NCBI RefSeq assembly: GCF_003052295.1
Contig: NZ_QBLC01000003.1
Location: 310,001 to 374,000 of the forward strand
Length of the DNA: 64,000 nt
From: Trichococcus paludicola
GTDB taxonomy: Bacteria; Bacillota; Bacilli; Lactobacillales; Aerococcaceae
Direction: 5' to 3'
Shown: one piece after another, positions 37,945-46,678 of the stretch
How positions within the stretch are numbered: position 1 is the stretch's first letter
Layout of the letters: every line of letters starts with the position of its first letter
Made by a program: the position numbers and the translations under genes
Notes under the pieces: model-generated
Seen by the model: the letters and a program-made list of their open reading frames with translations, nothing else
What the model was told of the DNA's origin: nothing
Database searches by the model: none

Positions 37945-39309
37945 ATGACAGTGAACGCAACATGGAATACAACGGAAGCAACAACTTTAACCGGAGAAGA
38001 AGTAATAGCGATGGATCAACAGTACGTGATGCGGGCCTGGTCGAAGCAGGGACAGGTCGCGATGGCAGTCGAAAAGGCGGAAGGTATTTATTTCTGGGAC
38101 TATGAAGGCAACCGTCAAGTGGACATGTCTTCCTTATTGGTGAACGCGAACATCGGTCATCAGCATCCAAAAGTCGTGAAGGCGATCCAGGATCAGGCTG
38201 CAAAGATGTGCTTCATGGCACCGAGTTATGCGACCGATGTGAAGTCTTTGTTGGCGAAGAAACTGGTCGAGCTGGCCGGCGGGGATATGGCGCGGGTGTT
38301 CTTCACGAATGCCGGAGCCGACGCGAACGAAAATGCAATCAAGATGGCGCGGATCGCGACGGGCCGCACAAAAGTTTTCAGCGGCTACCACAGCTACCAC
38401 GGCGCTACGCTTGCCGCTTCCAATGCTTCCGGAGATTCCCGCAGGTTCGCAGCGGAAATCGGCGGCGCGAACGGTTTCGTGAAATTCTCCAATCCTTCTC
38501 CTTACCGCGACAATCTTCCATTTGAAACCGAAGAGGAACTGACGGCTTTCTATCTGAAGAAATTGAGTGAACAGATCCAATACGAAGGCCCGTACAATGT
38601 GGCGGCCATCCTCTTGGAAACGGTCATCGGCGCGAACGGCATCATTGCCTATCCAAAAGGCTATCTGGAAGGGGTGCGCAACCTCTGCAACAGCTATGGC
38701 ATCGTGATGATCCTCGATGAAGTCATGGCCGGCTTCTACCGGACCGGGACAGCCTTCGCTTTCCAACAATATGGATTCACACCGGACATGATCACCTTCG
38801 CCAAAGGGGTGACATCAGGCTATGTGCCGCTGGGAGGCGTGATCGTTTCCGAGTGGATCAGCGAATACTTCACCGAAAATCAACTCCAATGCGGCTTGAC
38901 CTACAGCGGCCACACCTTGGCTTGCGCGGCCGGCTTGGCGACTTTAGAAGTCTACGAGGACGAAAACATCGCCGCAAACGTCGAAAAGATCGGTACACTA
39001 TTGAAGGGCTACTTGGAAGAAATGAAAGCCAAACACCCTTGCGTCGGGGATGTCCGGACTTACGGCCTCTTCTGCGGGGTGGAGCTGGTGCTCGACAAGG
39101 AAACGCGCGAGCCGCTTGTACCGTTCAACACGCCGAACCGGATCATGCCGGCCATCTACAAGGAACTGAAGGACCGAGGCTTCTCGACTTTCGGCCGCGA
39201 AACGACGATCAGTGTCTGCCCACCGCTTACGATCACCGAAACAGAGTTGGCTGAAGTACTGCCGATCTTGGATGAAGTGCTGACGCTTGTCGATGAAACC
39301 TATATGTAA
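37945..39309 (+). CDS. Class III aminotransferase, probably taurine aminotransferase
   Basis: 454 residues with GGGAGGG upstream. It is a PLP fold-type I enzyme with Lys287 in FAKGVTSGYVPLGG and the motif DEVMAGFYRTG. The sequence style (opening with QYVMRAWSKQGQ, then GIYFWDYEGN) is like taurine-pyruvate or taurine-2-oxoglutarate aminotransferases (Tpa/Toa), which convert taurine to sulfoacetaldehyde. The cluster's TauABC-type importer and aldehyde-reducing dehydrogenase support this. Alternatives with the same fold are beta-alanine or 2-aminoethylphosphonate aminotransferases. It is the first gene of a seven-gene run. Confidence 0.75.
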   Translation: MTVNATWNTTEATTLTGEEVIAMDQQYVMRAWSKQGQVAMAVEKAEGIYFWDYEGNRQVDMSSLLVNANIGHQHPKVVKAIQDQAAKMCFMAPSYATDVKSLLAKKLVELAGGDMARVFFTNAGADANENAIKMARIATGRTKVFSGYHSYHGATLAASNASGDSRRFAAEIGGANGFVKFSNPSPYRDNLPFETEEELTAFYLKKLSEQIQYEGPYNVAAILLETVIGANGIIAYPKGYLEGVRNLCNSYGIVMILDEVMAGFYRTGTAFAFQQYGFTPDMITFAKGVTSGYVPLGGVIVSEWISEYFTENQLQCGLTYSGHTLACAAGLATLEVYEDENIAANVEKIGTLLKGYLEEMKAKHPCVGDVRTYGLFCGVELVLDKETREPLVPFNTPNRIMPAIYKELKDRGFSTFGRETTISVCPPLTITETELAEVLPILDEVLTLVDETYM

Positions 39310-39403
39310 AATGCGCCGGGTGCTGGCCGCACCACATTTCAAAAAATTATCTTTCAGAAAATCTACTAACTAATGAATAAAACAGCCTAAAGGGGTGGAG
39401 CGC

Positions 39404-39733
39404 ATGCTAGTGAAAATTGAGGCCATCGTGAGGCCGGAGAAGACGGAACAGATTTTGGCGAAACTCGCTGAGAAAGGGCACACCGCCGTGACGCGGATGG
39501 ACGTATACGGACGGGGGAAACAGGCCGGCATTCATATCGGCGACGTCTTCTACGACGAGCTGCCGAAGGAATTGCTGTTCCTGGTGGCCGAAGCAGCCCA
39601 TGAGAAAGAAATCATCGACGTCATCACCACCCAAGCGCGCACAAGCGATTTGGGAAATTACGGCGACGGCAGAATATTCGTGCACGCAATCGAAAATGCC
39701 TATACGATCAGTAGCGGCGCAGAAGGACTGTAA
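39404..39733 (+). CDS. PII-family protein, NifI1-like
   Basis: 109 residues from ATG 39404; GTG 39395 lies inside AAAGGGGTGG. The PII fold shows IEAIVRPEKTEQILAKLAEK, a T-loop beginning VYGRGKQAGI, and GDGRIFVHAIENAYTI at the end. The form DVFYDELPKELL is the one I know from NifI1, the PII subtype encoded between nifH and nifD in archaea and anaerobes, where NifI1 and NifI2 together switch nitrogenase by 2-oxoglutarate and ATP. No nitrogenase gene is here. It is placed between an aminotransferase and an ABC importer, suggesting nitrogen control of uptake. Confidence 0.8.
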   Translation: MLVKIEAIVRPEKTEQILAKLAEKGHTAVTRMDVYGRGKQAGIHIGDVFYDELPKELLFLVAEAAHEKEIIDVITTQARTSDLGNYGDGRIFVHAIENAYTISSGAEGL

Positions 39734-39746
39734 AGGTGGGAATTGT

Positions 39747-40064
39747 ATGAAGGAAGTGACAGCGATCATTCGCCTGAACAAGGTGACGGAAACGAAACAA
39801 AAACTGGCTGCAGGCGGCTTTCCGGGTTTCACTTGCCGAAAAGTCTTCGGACGCGGCAAGAATCCGCTGATAGGGAGAGACTTCCGCGAAGCAGTCGGAC
39901 ACAGCGTGCTGATGCCTAAACGGATGTTTACGATTGTGACGGAGGATGAGAATGTGGAAAACGTAATCGGCATCCTACTGGCGGTCAACAGCACCGGCCA
40001 GGCGGGGGACGGCAAGATTTTCGTGCAAACGATCGCCCGCGAATATCAGGTACGCCGCGCATGA
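39747..40064 (+). CDS. PII-family protein, NifI2-like
   Basis: 105 residues from ATG 39747, 13 bases after the NifI1-like gene, with AAAGGTGGG upstream. The PII motifs are EVTAIIRLNKVTETKQKL, VFGRGKNPLI at the T-loop, a LMPKRMFTIVTED strand and GDGKIFVQTIAREYQV. LMPKR and the missing uridylylation-type T-loop tyrosine fit NifI2. NifI1 and NifI2 act as a hetero-oligomer in the known systems, so this ordered pair implies the same. The likely partner here is the transporter ATPase/permease or the aminotransferase. Confidence 0.8.
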   Translation: MKEVTAIIRLNKVTETKQKLAAGGFPGFTCRKVFGRGKNPLIGRDFREAVGHSVLMPKRMFTIVTEDENVENVIGILLAVNSTGQAGDGKIFVQTIAREYQVRRA

Positions 40065-40102
40065 AACAGTTTAGGCGAAAAGAGACCAAGGAGGACAATT
40101 TT

Positions 40103-40951
40103 ATGAAGAAAGCAGATACGCTCACAAGCGATGCACTGATTCCCGAGCAAAGCACGTCCGCGATCGCGGTAAAGAAAAGACGAAAGAGGATCCAGCCGGA
40201 AAAAATGATCACCATCGGCACCGTCGCAGCGATCATGGTGCTCTGGTATGTCGTTACCGCGCTGGGGCTGGTCAGCCCGATGCTGCTGCCAAGCCCATTG
40301 GCGGTTTGGACGGCCTTCGTGGAGATCCTATTCAACGGCTATAAAAGCTACTCCTTGCTGCAGCACATCGGTACCAGCTTATGGCGCCTGCTCAGTGCCT
40401 TCGGATTGGCGATCATCGTCGCTATTCCGTTGGGATTGCTCAGCGGCTACAACACGAAGATCAAAGCGGCCTTGGATCCGATCATCAACTTCTACCGCCC
40501 GCTGCCGCCATTGGCTTACTACACTTTGTTGGTCATGGGGCTTGGGATTGGGGATGCTTCGAAAGTCGCCTTGCTGTTCTTGGCAGCCTTCGCGCCGATC
40601 TACGTCAGCTGCGTCTCCGCCGTTGCGAAAGTCAACACAGACTTCATCAACAGTGCGAAAACGGTCGGCGCCAGCCAGACCCAAGTGTTCTTCCATGTCA
40701 TCCTGCCTTCTTGCTTGCCGGATATCCTGACGAGCCTGCGCACCGCACTCAGCGTCGCCTATACGACCCTCGTTTCGGCTGAAATGGTTGCGGCCATGAC
40801 CGGGATTGGCTGGCTGGTCCTGGATGCCAGCAACTATCTGCGCAGCGATATCGTTTTCGTCGGCATCATCATCATGGGCATCACCGGCATTCTTTTGGAT
40901 AAAATCATCGTCATCGTACAAAATAAATTTGTCCCTTGGGCAGGAAAATAA
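40103..40951 (+). CDS. TauC-type ABC transporter permease
   Basis: About 282 residues from ATG 40103 with AAGGAGGA upstream; an ATG at 40061 overlaps the preceding gene's stop and has no such site. About six helices follow a basic N-terminal tail. The ABC docking loop lies near NSAKTVGASQTQVFFHVILP. The family imports nitrate, taurine or alkanesulfonates. It lies 38 bases after the NifI2-like gene and 12 before the binding protein. Confidence 0.88.
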   Translation: MKKADTLTSDALIPEQSTSAIAVKKRRKRIQPEKMITIGTVAAIMVLWYVVTALGLVSPMLLPSPLAVWTAFVEILFNGYKSYSLLQHIGTSLWRLLSAFGLAIIVAIPLGLLSGYNTKIKAALDPIINFYRPLPPLAYYTLLVMGLGIGDASKVALLFLAAFAPIYVSCVSAVAKVNTDFINSAKTVGASQTQVFFHVILPSCLPDILTSLRTALSVAYTTLVSAEMVAAMTGIGWLVLDASNYLRSDIVFVGIIIMGITGILLDKIIVIVQNKFVPWAGK

Positions 40952-40963
40952 TCGGAGGCTTTT

Positions 40964-42022
40964 ATGAAAAAAAACCACATGTTCTCTAAACTACTGTTCT
41001 TATCTTGTTCCGCGCTTTTGTTCGCGGCTTGCGGAGGCGCCGACAGCGCGACCGATTCTTCCACCGCATCAGCGGATGGCGACCTGCCTGATAAAGTCAT
41101 CATTGCAACTCTGGAAATGCCCAATGACGAAGGCATCGCGAAAGCGGAAGGTTATTTTGAGGATGAAATGGGTGTGCCGATCGAAATCGTCCAATTCGAA
41201 AGTGGCAAAGCGATCAACCAAGCCATGGTTTCCGGCGCCGTCGACTTCGGCTTGACCGGTTCGGGCTCGGCTGTATTGGGCATCGCTTCGGGCATCCCAA
41301 TCGAAATGATCTGGATCCATGAAACGCTCGGTTCCGTGGAATCGTTGGTTGCCAAGAACGAGCTGAACGCTACCTCCCTTGAAGATTTGAAAGGCAAGAA
41401 CATCGGCGTTCCTTTCGCCAGCACGGCCCACTACAGCCTGCTGCGCGCCATCACGGCCAGCGGCTTTGAGGAGACTGATTTCACCTTGATCGATCTGCAA
41501 CCGTCAGACATCTTTGCGGCATGGCAACGTGGCGACATCGATGCCGCCTACATCTGGGAGCCTACCCTCAGCGAATTGCTGACTGACGGCACCATCGTTC
41601 TCCACAGTGGAGATGTAGCCGAAATGGGATACATGACAGCTAACGTCGAAATCGTCCACAGCGAATTCGGTGAAGCTTATCCGGATATTGTTGCTAAGTA
41701 CATCGCTGCCGTCGATAAAGCCGTAACGCTTTACCGAGAAGATCCGGATCAAGCCATCTCCATCATCGCTGAGCAATTGAACATCACGGAAGAGTCCGCT
41801 AAGCTGCAAATGGAAGGTCAAAACTGGATTTCCGCAGAGGAACAATTAGATGCAGCTAACCTGGGGACATCCGATGCAGTCGGCGCAATGGCCGCTACGA
41901 TGAGCGACATGGGTCAATTCTACCTGGATCAAGGCAACATCACCGCATCGCCGAGCGAAGCAGATTTTGCTGAAGGCATCAACACAACATACATCCAAGC
42001 TTACTTGGATTCGAAAGAGTAG
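40964..42022 (+). CDS. TauA-type substrate-binding lipoprotein
   Basis: 352 residues with lipobox LLFAAC and a Ser/Thr/Asp linker. The SsuA/TauA/NMT1 fold is clear: LEMPNDEGIAKAEGYFEDEM, FESGKAINQAMVSGAVDFG, KGKNIGVPFASTAHYSLLRA and AAWQRGDIDAAYIWEP. It binds the transported compound outside the cell. The STAHYSLL and IWEPTLSEL segments are of the sort seen in taurine binders, but specificity is only inferred from the cluster. It is followed by the ATPase gene after 12 bases. Confidence 0.85.
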   Translation: MKKNHMFSKLLFLSCSALLFAACGGADSATDSSTASADGDLPDKVIIATLEMPNDEGIAKAEGYFEDEMGVPIEIVQFESGKAINQAMVSGAVDFGLTGSGSAVLGIASGIPIEMIWIHETLGSVESLVAKNELNATSLEDLKGKNIGVPFASTAHYSLLRAITASGFEETDFTLIDLQPSDIFAAWQRGDIDAAYIWEPTLSELLTDGTIVLHSGDVAEMGYMTANVEIVHSEFGEAYPDIVAKYIAAVDKAVTLYREDPDQAISIIAEQLNITEESAKLQMEGQNWISAEEQLDAANLGTSDAVGAMAATMSDMGQFYLDQGNITASPSEADFAEGINTTYIQAYLDSKE

Positions 42023-42034
42023 GGGGAACCAATT

Positions 42035-42847
42035 ATGCAGAGGACTTATGAAGGAAGCAACGGAAAGACAGTGGTAAAACTGGAGGATGTCGAACTGGTC
42101 TACAACAGCGAAATCGGGACAGTGACGGCCTTGGCCCAAGTCAATCTCGACATCCAAGAAGGCGAGTTCATCTGCGTAATGGGACCATCCGGCTGCGGCA
42201 AGAGCACGCTCTTGAACATCATCTCGGGCTTCATGCAGCCGACTGACGGCCAAGCCTTGATGAACGGCAAGCCAATCGAAGGGCCGGATTGGCAGCGCGG
42301 GGTAGTCTTCCAGTCGCCACCGCTCTATCCGTGGCTGACGATCAAAGAAAACGTCAATTTCGGCTTGCGCATGCGCAACATTCCGGAAAAGGAACGTGAG
42401 GCGATCACGGAGGAATACCTGGAAATCGTCGGACTTACCGACTTCGCCAACCGCAAGCCCTATGAACTATCCGGCGGGATGAAGCAACGCGCTTCCTTGG
42501 CCAAAGTACTGGTCAACGAACCGGGCATGATCCTGATGGACGAACCGTTCGGCGCGCTAGACGCCCTGACCCGCGACAAGATGCAGGCGCTGATCCGCCG
42601 CATCTGGATGAAGAACCAAAGCACCGTCTTCTTCATCACCCATGACGTGGACGAGGCGTTGTCCTTGGCGACGAAAGTCATCGTCATGTCCAGCCGCCCC
42701 GGCCGCATCGTGAAGGTGCTCGACACCGACTTTACCTACGACATGGACGGCGCCAACAGCGAAAGCGCCCGCTACTCCAAGCAATACATGACGATGCGCG
42801 AATCGATCCTGAACGTCATCAATCAAAAAGAAGAAGTGGCTGTGTGA
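42035..42847 (+). CDS. TauB-type ABC transporter ATPase
   Basis: 270 residues with the motifs GPSGCGKS (Walker A), a Q-loop in VVFQSPPLYPWLT, LSGGMKQR (signature) and MILMDEPFGALD (Walker B). It powers the permease encoded two genes upstream. The NifI-like proteins are candidates to bind this complex, as GlnK binds AmtB. A hairpin rather than a full terminator separates it from the dehydrogenase gene. Confidence 0.9.
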   Translation: MQRTYEGSNGKTVVKLEDVELVYNSEIGTVTALAQVNLDIQEGEFICVMGPSGCGKSTLLNIISGFMQPTDGQALMNGKPIEGPDWQRGVVFQSPPLYPWLTIKENVNFGLRMRNIPEKEREAITEEYLEIVGLTDFANRKPYELSGGMKQRASLAKVLVNEPGMILMDEPFGALDALTRDKMQALIRRIWMKNQSTVFFITHDVDEALSLATKVIVMSSRPGRIVKVLDTDFTYDMDGANSESARYSKQYMTMRESILNVINQKEEVAV

Positions 42848-42870
42848 TATAATACCGCTAGACAATGAAA

Positions 42871-42911
42871 AATAATCCGAAGGGCAGACCGAGAAGGCGC
42901 GCCTTTCGGAT
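42871..42911 (+). promoter_or_regulatory. Intra-operon hairpin
   Basis: TAATCCGAA / TTCGGATTA stem with an inner GC-rich pair and no long T run. It lies between the transporter ATPase and dehydrogenase genes and may attenuate or protect the transcript. Confidence 0.5.
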
Positions 42912-42955
42912 TACTGTTTAATAGAGAAAAAGCTACTGGAGAAAGGGTGCATGGA

Positions 42956-44104
42956 ATGGATTGGAATTATCAACAACCAGTGAAAATCATATTCGGAAAC
43001 GGCAAAATTTCCGCCTTGAAGGAGGTCATCGAGGAGCTTGGAGAAACGGACGGCATCCTGATCTGTTCGCGTTCCTTCCGCAAATCCGGATTGGCCGACA
43101 AAGTCATCGCGGAAGCGGACGGCCTGCTGACCGCCGTCTACAGCGACGTATCGCCAAATCCTGAGGTGGACGAAGTCGATGCCTGCGCCGAACTGATGCG
43201 CGAGAAGGGCGCCAAATTTGTGGTCGCTCTGGGCGGCGGAAGCGTGATGGACCTCGCCAAGGCCGCCGCGACGATCGCTACGGTGGACGAGTCGATCAGG
43301 CTCTACCATGGCACCGGCAAAGCCTTGCCGGAAACATTCCTGCCTTTGATTGCCGTGCCTACTACATCCGGAACCGGCAGCGAAGTCACGAGCGTCTCGG
43401 TCCTGTCCGATCACGCAACCGGCAAAAAAGCCCCGATCTTTTCGCCGAACTTCTTCCCGGCCTATGCCGTCGTCGATCCGGAATTGACTTACACTTGTCC
43501 GCCGACCGTGACCGCCTGCTCCGGGATCGATGTCCTTTGCCAAGCAATCGAAGGCTACTGGAGCGTGAACCACCAGCCAATCTGCGACGCGTTGGCGATC
43601 CATGCCGCCAAATTGGTGTTTGAGCATCTGCCGATCGCCTACGCGAACCCGACAGACGTTAAAGCGCGCGAAAAGATGGCCGAAGCCTCGGTCATTGCAG
43701 GCCTTGCCTTTGCGCTGCCGAAGACGACATCTTCGCACGCTGTTTCCTATCCGCTCACGAACTTATACGGTATCCCGCATGGCGAAGCCTGCGGTCTGAC
43801 GATTGATTACTTCGCCCAGGTGAACGCCCAGTTGGAGCCGGATGATCGCGTGGCCGCCTTCGCCAAAGCACTCGGTTTCGTCGATGCTCCTGCGATGGCC
43901 CAAGCCATCAAAGCGTTGAAAAAACAGATTGGCTTGCGGACGGATCTGACGGATTTGGACTTGTCCGATGCGCAAGTAGATGAATTGGTCCAGCTTTCCC
44001 ATCACCCGAACCTCGAGAACAATCCAGTCAAGATCACGGATGATATCCTCTATGATCTGTTCGGGACATTGACCAAGAAAGATATGTATGTGGAGCAGCC
44101 GTAA
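42956..44104 (+). CDS. Iron-type alcohol dehydrogenase, probable sulfoacetaldehyde reductase
   Basis: About 382 residues from ATG 42956, eight bases after GAAAGGG. It is a group III (Fe-ADH) enzyme with GGGSVMDLAK and PTTSGTGSEVT for NAD(P) binding. The four metal positions read D192, Q196, H261, H275; the second is Gln where most family members have His. DVLCQAIEGYWS resembles, from memory, phosphonoacetaldehyde-reductase relatives. In this cluster the fitting job is reducing sulfoacetaldehyde to isethionate (SarD-like), or phosphonoacetaldehyde to hydroxyethylphosphonate. The last gene of the cluster; its stop codon is inside the terminator stem-loop. Confidence 0.78.
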   Translation: MDWNYQQPVKIIFGNGKISALKEVIEELGETDGILICSRSFRKSGLADKVIAEADGLLTAVYSDVSPNPEVDEVDACAELMREKGAKFVVALGGGSVMDLAKAAATIATVDESIRLYHGTGKALPETFLPLIAVPTTSGTGSEVTSVSVLSDHATGKKAPIFSPNFFPAYAVVDPELTYTCPPTVTACSGIDVLCQAIEGYWSVNHQPICDALAIHAAKLVFEHLPIAYANPTDVKAREKMAEASVIAGLAFALPKTTSSHAVSYPLTNLYGIPHGEACGLTIDYFAQVNAQLEPDDRVAAFAKALGFVDAPAMAQAIKALKKQIGLRTDLTDLDLSDAQVDELVQLSHHPNLENNPVKITDDILYDLFGTLTKKDMYVEQP

Positions 44105-44119
44105 CCGGCTGTTTTTTTC
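44096..44119 (+). terminator. Terminator overlapping the dehydrogenase stop codon
   Basis: CAGCCG-TAAC-CGGCTG followed by seven T. The TAA stop forms part of the loop. Confidence 0.85.
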
Positions 44120-44154
44120 TTTTGACTGATGCCGGAAATTCGGGGCATTTAGGC

Positions 44155-44292
44155 CCTACCTCCGGCGAGGCCCTGCTCGCAGGAGATTGGGAGTGATTGG
44201 AAGTTCCTACCTCCGATGAGGCTCCGCTCGTAGGAGGTAGGAACTGGTCGAGTATTTTGAACTCCGGCGAAGACCCCTCACGCCGGAGTTTG
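44155..44292. repeat. GC-rich CTCCGG inverted-repeat island, copy 3
   Basis: Contains CTACCTCCGGCGAGGC, then CCTACCTCCGATGAGGC / GTAGGAGGTAGG, then ACTCCGGCG / CGCCGGAGT. It is built from the same blocks as the 13.3 and 20.7 kb islands. Confidence 0.65.
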
Positions 44293-44337
44293 CCTGAGGA
44301 TAATGTTTATTAGGACTAAAACACACGGTGCGAACAT

Positions 44338-44390
44338 AAAAACATCCACTGGACTGAGGAAAATACAATCAGTCCAATGGATGTTTTTTT
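44338..44390. terminator. Terminator for the second AEC gene
   Basis: AAAAACATCCA and TGGACTGA pair with TCAGTCCA and TGGATGTTTTTT, with flanking A and T runs that let it work on both strands. Confidence 0.85.
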
Positions 44391-44425
44391 CATTTCATGC
44401 TGCTATTGACACGCTGATCAGATCA

Positions 44426-45382
44426 TCAAAGCAGCACCGTCATCAGGATGATGAACGTCACGATGGAGAGGATGACGTTCAGCGAAAGAAAGTTCAGGAT
44501 GAAGCTTTTGTCGGGGCAATCGCCTTCGATGAAGACCGGAATAATGAAAGTGGGCGGGCAGATGAACATGGTATAGACGGCCATCTGAAACAGCCGGTCC
44601 AAGCCGAGCAGTCTGTCGATGACGAAAGTGTTCAGCAGATAGGCGAACAGGAGCATCATACTGATCCTGAGCAATACCGCCGGGAGCGGCACCAAAAGCT
44701 GTTTCAGATCAAAGTGAAGCTCATAGCCGATCACAATCAGAACAAGCGGCAAAGTGATGTCTGCGAGCATTCCCGCGGCAGCCACCAAGGCGGAGGTCAC
44801 AGGGTTCGTGTGGAAAAACGTCCGTCCGCCAAGCAAAGAGACCAGGATTCCCAAGAACATGGTTATCAGGAAAGGGGATTTGACTATATGTTTGACCTGA
44901 TCCGTCAGGCTCATCCTTTTTCTGCCCGTTTGGTTGCAGCCGACTTTATCCAAAAATGTCGCGAGCACGATGAAGATGAATAACAGATTGCCGATATCGA
45001 GGATGGCCAATCTGTACAGGTGCTCGGCGCCAAAAGTGGAGATGAAGAGCGGATAGCCAATGATGCCGGTGACGAAGCTGGAATAGACGGACGGGAAGAA
45101 CGCATTGGGCGATTTCCACATTTTTTTGAACAAAAAACCCATCGAAAAAGCCAACAGGCAAGCGATAAAAACTGCAACGGATCCCCATAAATAGTCCGCT
45201 TGCAGATCGGCATCCAACAAAATCAGAAATAAAAGGCAAGGCAAAGCCAGATTCATGATCAGCTTCTTCATGCCTTTGACGACATCGGCGCTGAGGAAGG
45301 CCGACTTCTCCAGAACAACCCCTGTCGTTATCAGAGCGATCACGGGAAATGCCTTCAAGGCAATGGTTATGATATCGTTCAT
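44426..45382 (-). CDS. AEC-family transporter, second copy
   Basis: 318 residues with about ten helices, AEC family like the 19.7 kb gene but not closely similar. Typical parts are IALITTGVVLEKSAFLSADV at the N-terminus, FVTGIIGYPLF in the middle and ICPPTFIIPVF near the end. Substrate is unknown; AEC members carry organic anions. It converges with the taurine-like cluster, so an export role for isethionate or another product is conceivable but unsupported. Confidence 0.83.
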   Translation of the reverse strand: MNDIITIALKAFPVIALITTGVVLEKSAFLSADVVKGMKKLIMNLALPCLLFLILLDADLQADYLWGSVAVFIACLLAFSMGFLFKKMWKSPNAFFPSVYSSFVTGIIGYPLFISTFGAEHLYRLAILDIGNLLFIFIVLATFLDKVGCNQTGRKRMSLTDQVKHIVKSPFLITMFLGILVSLLGGRTFFHTNPVTSALVAAAGMLADITLPLVLIVIGYELHFDLKQLLVPLPAVLLRISMMLLFAYLLNTFVIDRLLGLDRLFQMAVYTMFICPPTFIIPVFIEGDCPDKSFILNFLSLNVILSIVTFIILMTVLL

Positions 45383-45708
45383 GAAAAATATCCCCCTTCG
45401 TCAACTGGAAATGCACTTTTAAAAGATACCTGATGCGATAGTCCGTAAAGCGGCGAAGGGATGGCTGTAACAGTATAATCGCTGCGGACTTCCGCAAGAC
45501 CATTTGTTTCTTCACTTGTATTGTGCGCCCAATAGAGCGGGTTATGCAAATGATATGACAAGGAACGGCCACCCGCATTCGCAACCTTTTTGAATGTCGA
45601 GGGCTTTTCATAGTGACCAGAATCATTCCGGCGTATAATGAATACAAGGAAACGAAAGTCAGAACAACAGACCTAACCTTTTGCTTTTCGTAAGGAGGTT
45701 TATGAAAA

Positions 45709-46419
45709 ATGAAAAGAAAAATTGCTTTATTAGGGACGTTGACGGCAATTGCCGTATTATTAACCGCCTGCGTACAAAACGGAACTGCATCCGACGAATC
45801 AAGTAGCATCGCCGCAAGTAGCCAAAGTGAACTATTCGAGTCAACTGTTGGAAGCGGTAGTGAAGCATCTGTGGAAACTGACACAAGCATAGCCAGCACC
45901 CATTTGGCCGATCCATATTTCGCGATTTTTGCTAGCAAACAGTATGTGGCGCAATACCATTTCCAAGAGTTCACAGGGGATAAGCTGGAGGACCGGTCGA
46001 TGACAGTCGCTGTTGACGGGGCGGATAAGGCAATCCGGATAAGCGGGGAGAATACAGACATGACTTACCTCACTTTGAACGGGTTGGCCTATGAAATCAA
46101 TCACCTGAAACAGACGATTGCGCGGAATGAAGGTGCGGATCCTACTGAAGAAGCGAAAGATGACGGCATCATCGAAGCGCCGCCGTTCAAGGACATCGGC
46201 AGCACGTATGTGGGCAGTTGGGAGGATGAAAACCTCATCTATGAAGAATACTACGCCGCAAATGGCGACCGGATGTTTTATTATTTCGAGGGCAATCTCC
46301 TGCAAAGGATCCGCTCAGCTTCCGGGGAAAATCAGTTCAATCTCGATGTGATCGATATGAGCGACACCGTAGCACCGGAGTATTTTGCCCTTCCAGAGAA
46401 TTATGAAATGCTTCCGTGA
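45709..46419 (+). CDS. Unknown lipoprotein
   Basis: 236 residues with signal peptide and lipobox LLTAC, then a Ser/Ala/Thr-rich linker to about residue 60. The rest is a single soluble domain rich in beta structure, ending FEGNLLQRIRSASGENQFN and YFALPENYEML, loosely like LolA/LppX-type folds. AAGGAGG lies before the ATG. I cannot assign a function. It is a single gene with its own terminator. Confidence 0.75.
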   Translation: MKRKIALLGTLTAIAVLLTACVQNGTASDESSSIAASSQSELFESTVGSGSEASVETDTSIASTHLADPYFAIFASKQYVAQYHFQEFTGDKLEDRSMTVAVDGADKAIRISGENTDMTYLTLNGLAYEINHLKQTIARNEGADPTEEAKDDGIIEAPPFKDIGSTYVGSWEDENLIYEEYYAANGDRMFYYFEGNLLQRIRSASGENQFNLDVIDMSDTVAPEYFALPENYEMLP

Positions 46420-46440
46420 ACATAAAAGTATAAAAAACAT

Positions 46441-46485
46441 AAAAAGCATCATGGCCTTCAAACGTTGAAGGTCGCGATGCTTTTT
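46441..46485 (+). terminator. Terminator after unknown lipoprotein
   Basis: AAAAAGCATC..GGCCTTCAA / TTGAAGGTC..GATGCTTTTT. Confidence 0.85.
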
Positions 46486-46678
46486 GCATTCAGAATACGC
46501 CTCAAAAATATGGCCGGGAAAAGTCCTAAAATTAGCGTGCCGAATCAGGCGGACTTATAATGGAGATGAACGATACTCCATCAAGCGCATAATTATTCAA
46601 CTTCCCCAACCATCCATTCAATATCATCTCGCATACCGCTATCATCGCAAGCAAATCCACGAGAGAAGATGGTCTACT

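Noticed and set aside
44303-44983. A 226-residue plus-strand frame over the second AEC gene
   Set aside because: It starts in a terminator region, is His/Gln/Asp-rich and is the complement of a clear membrane-protein gene.
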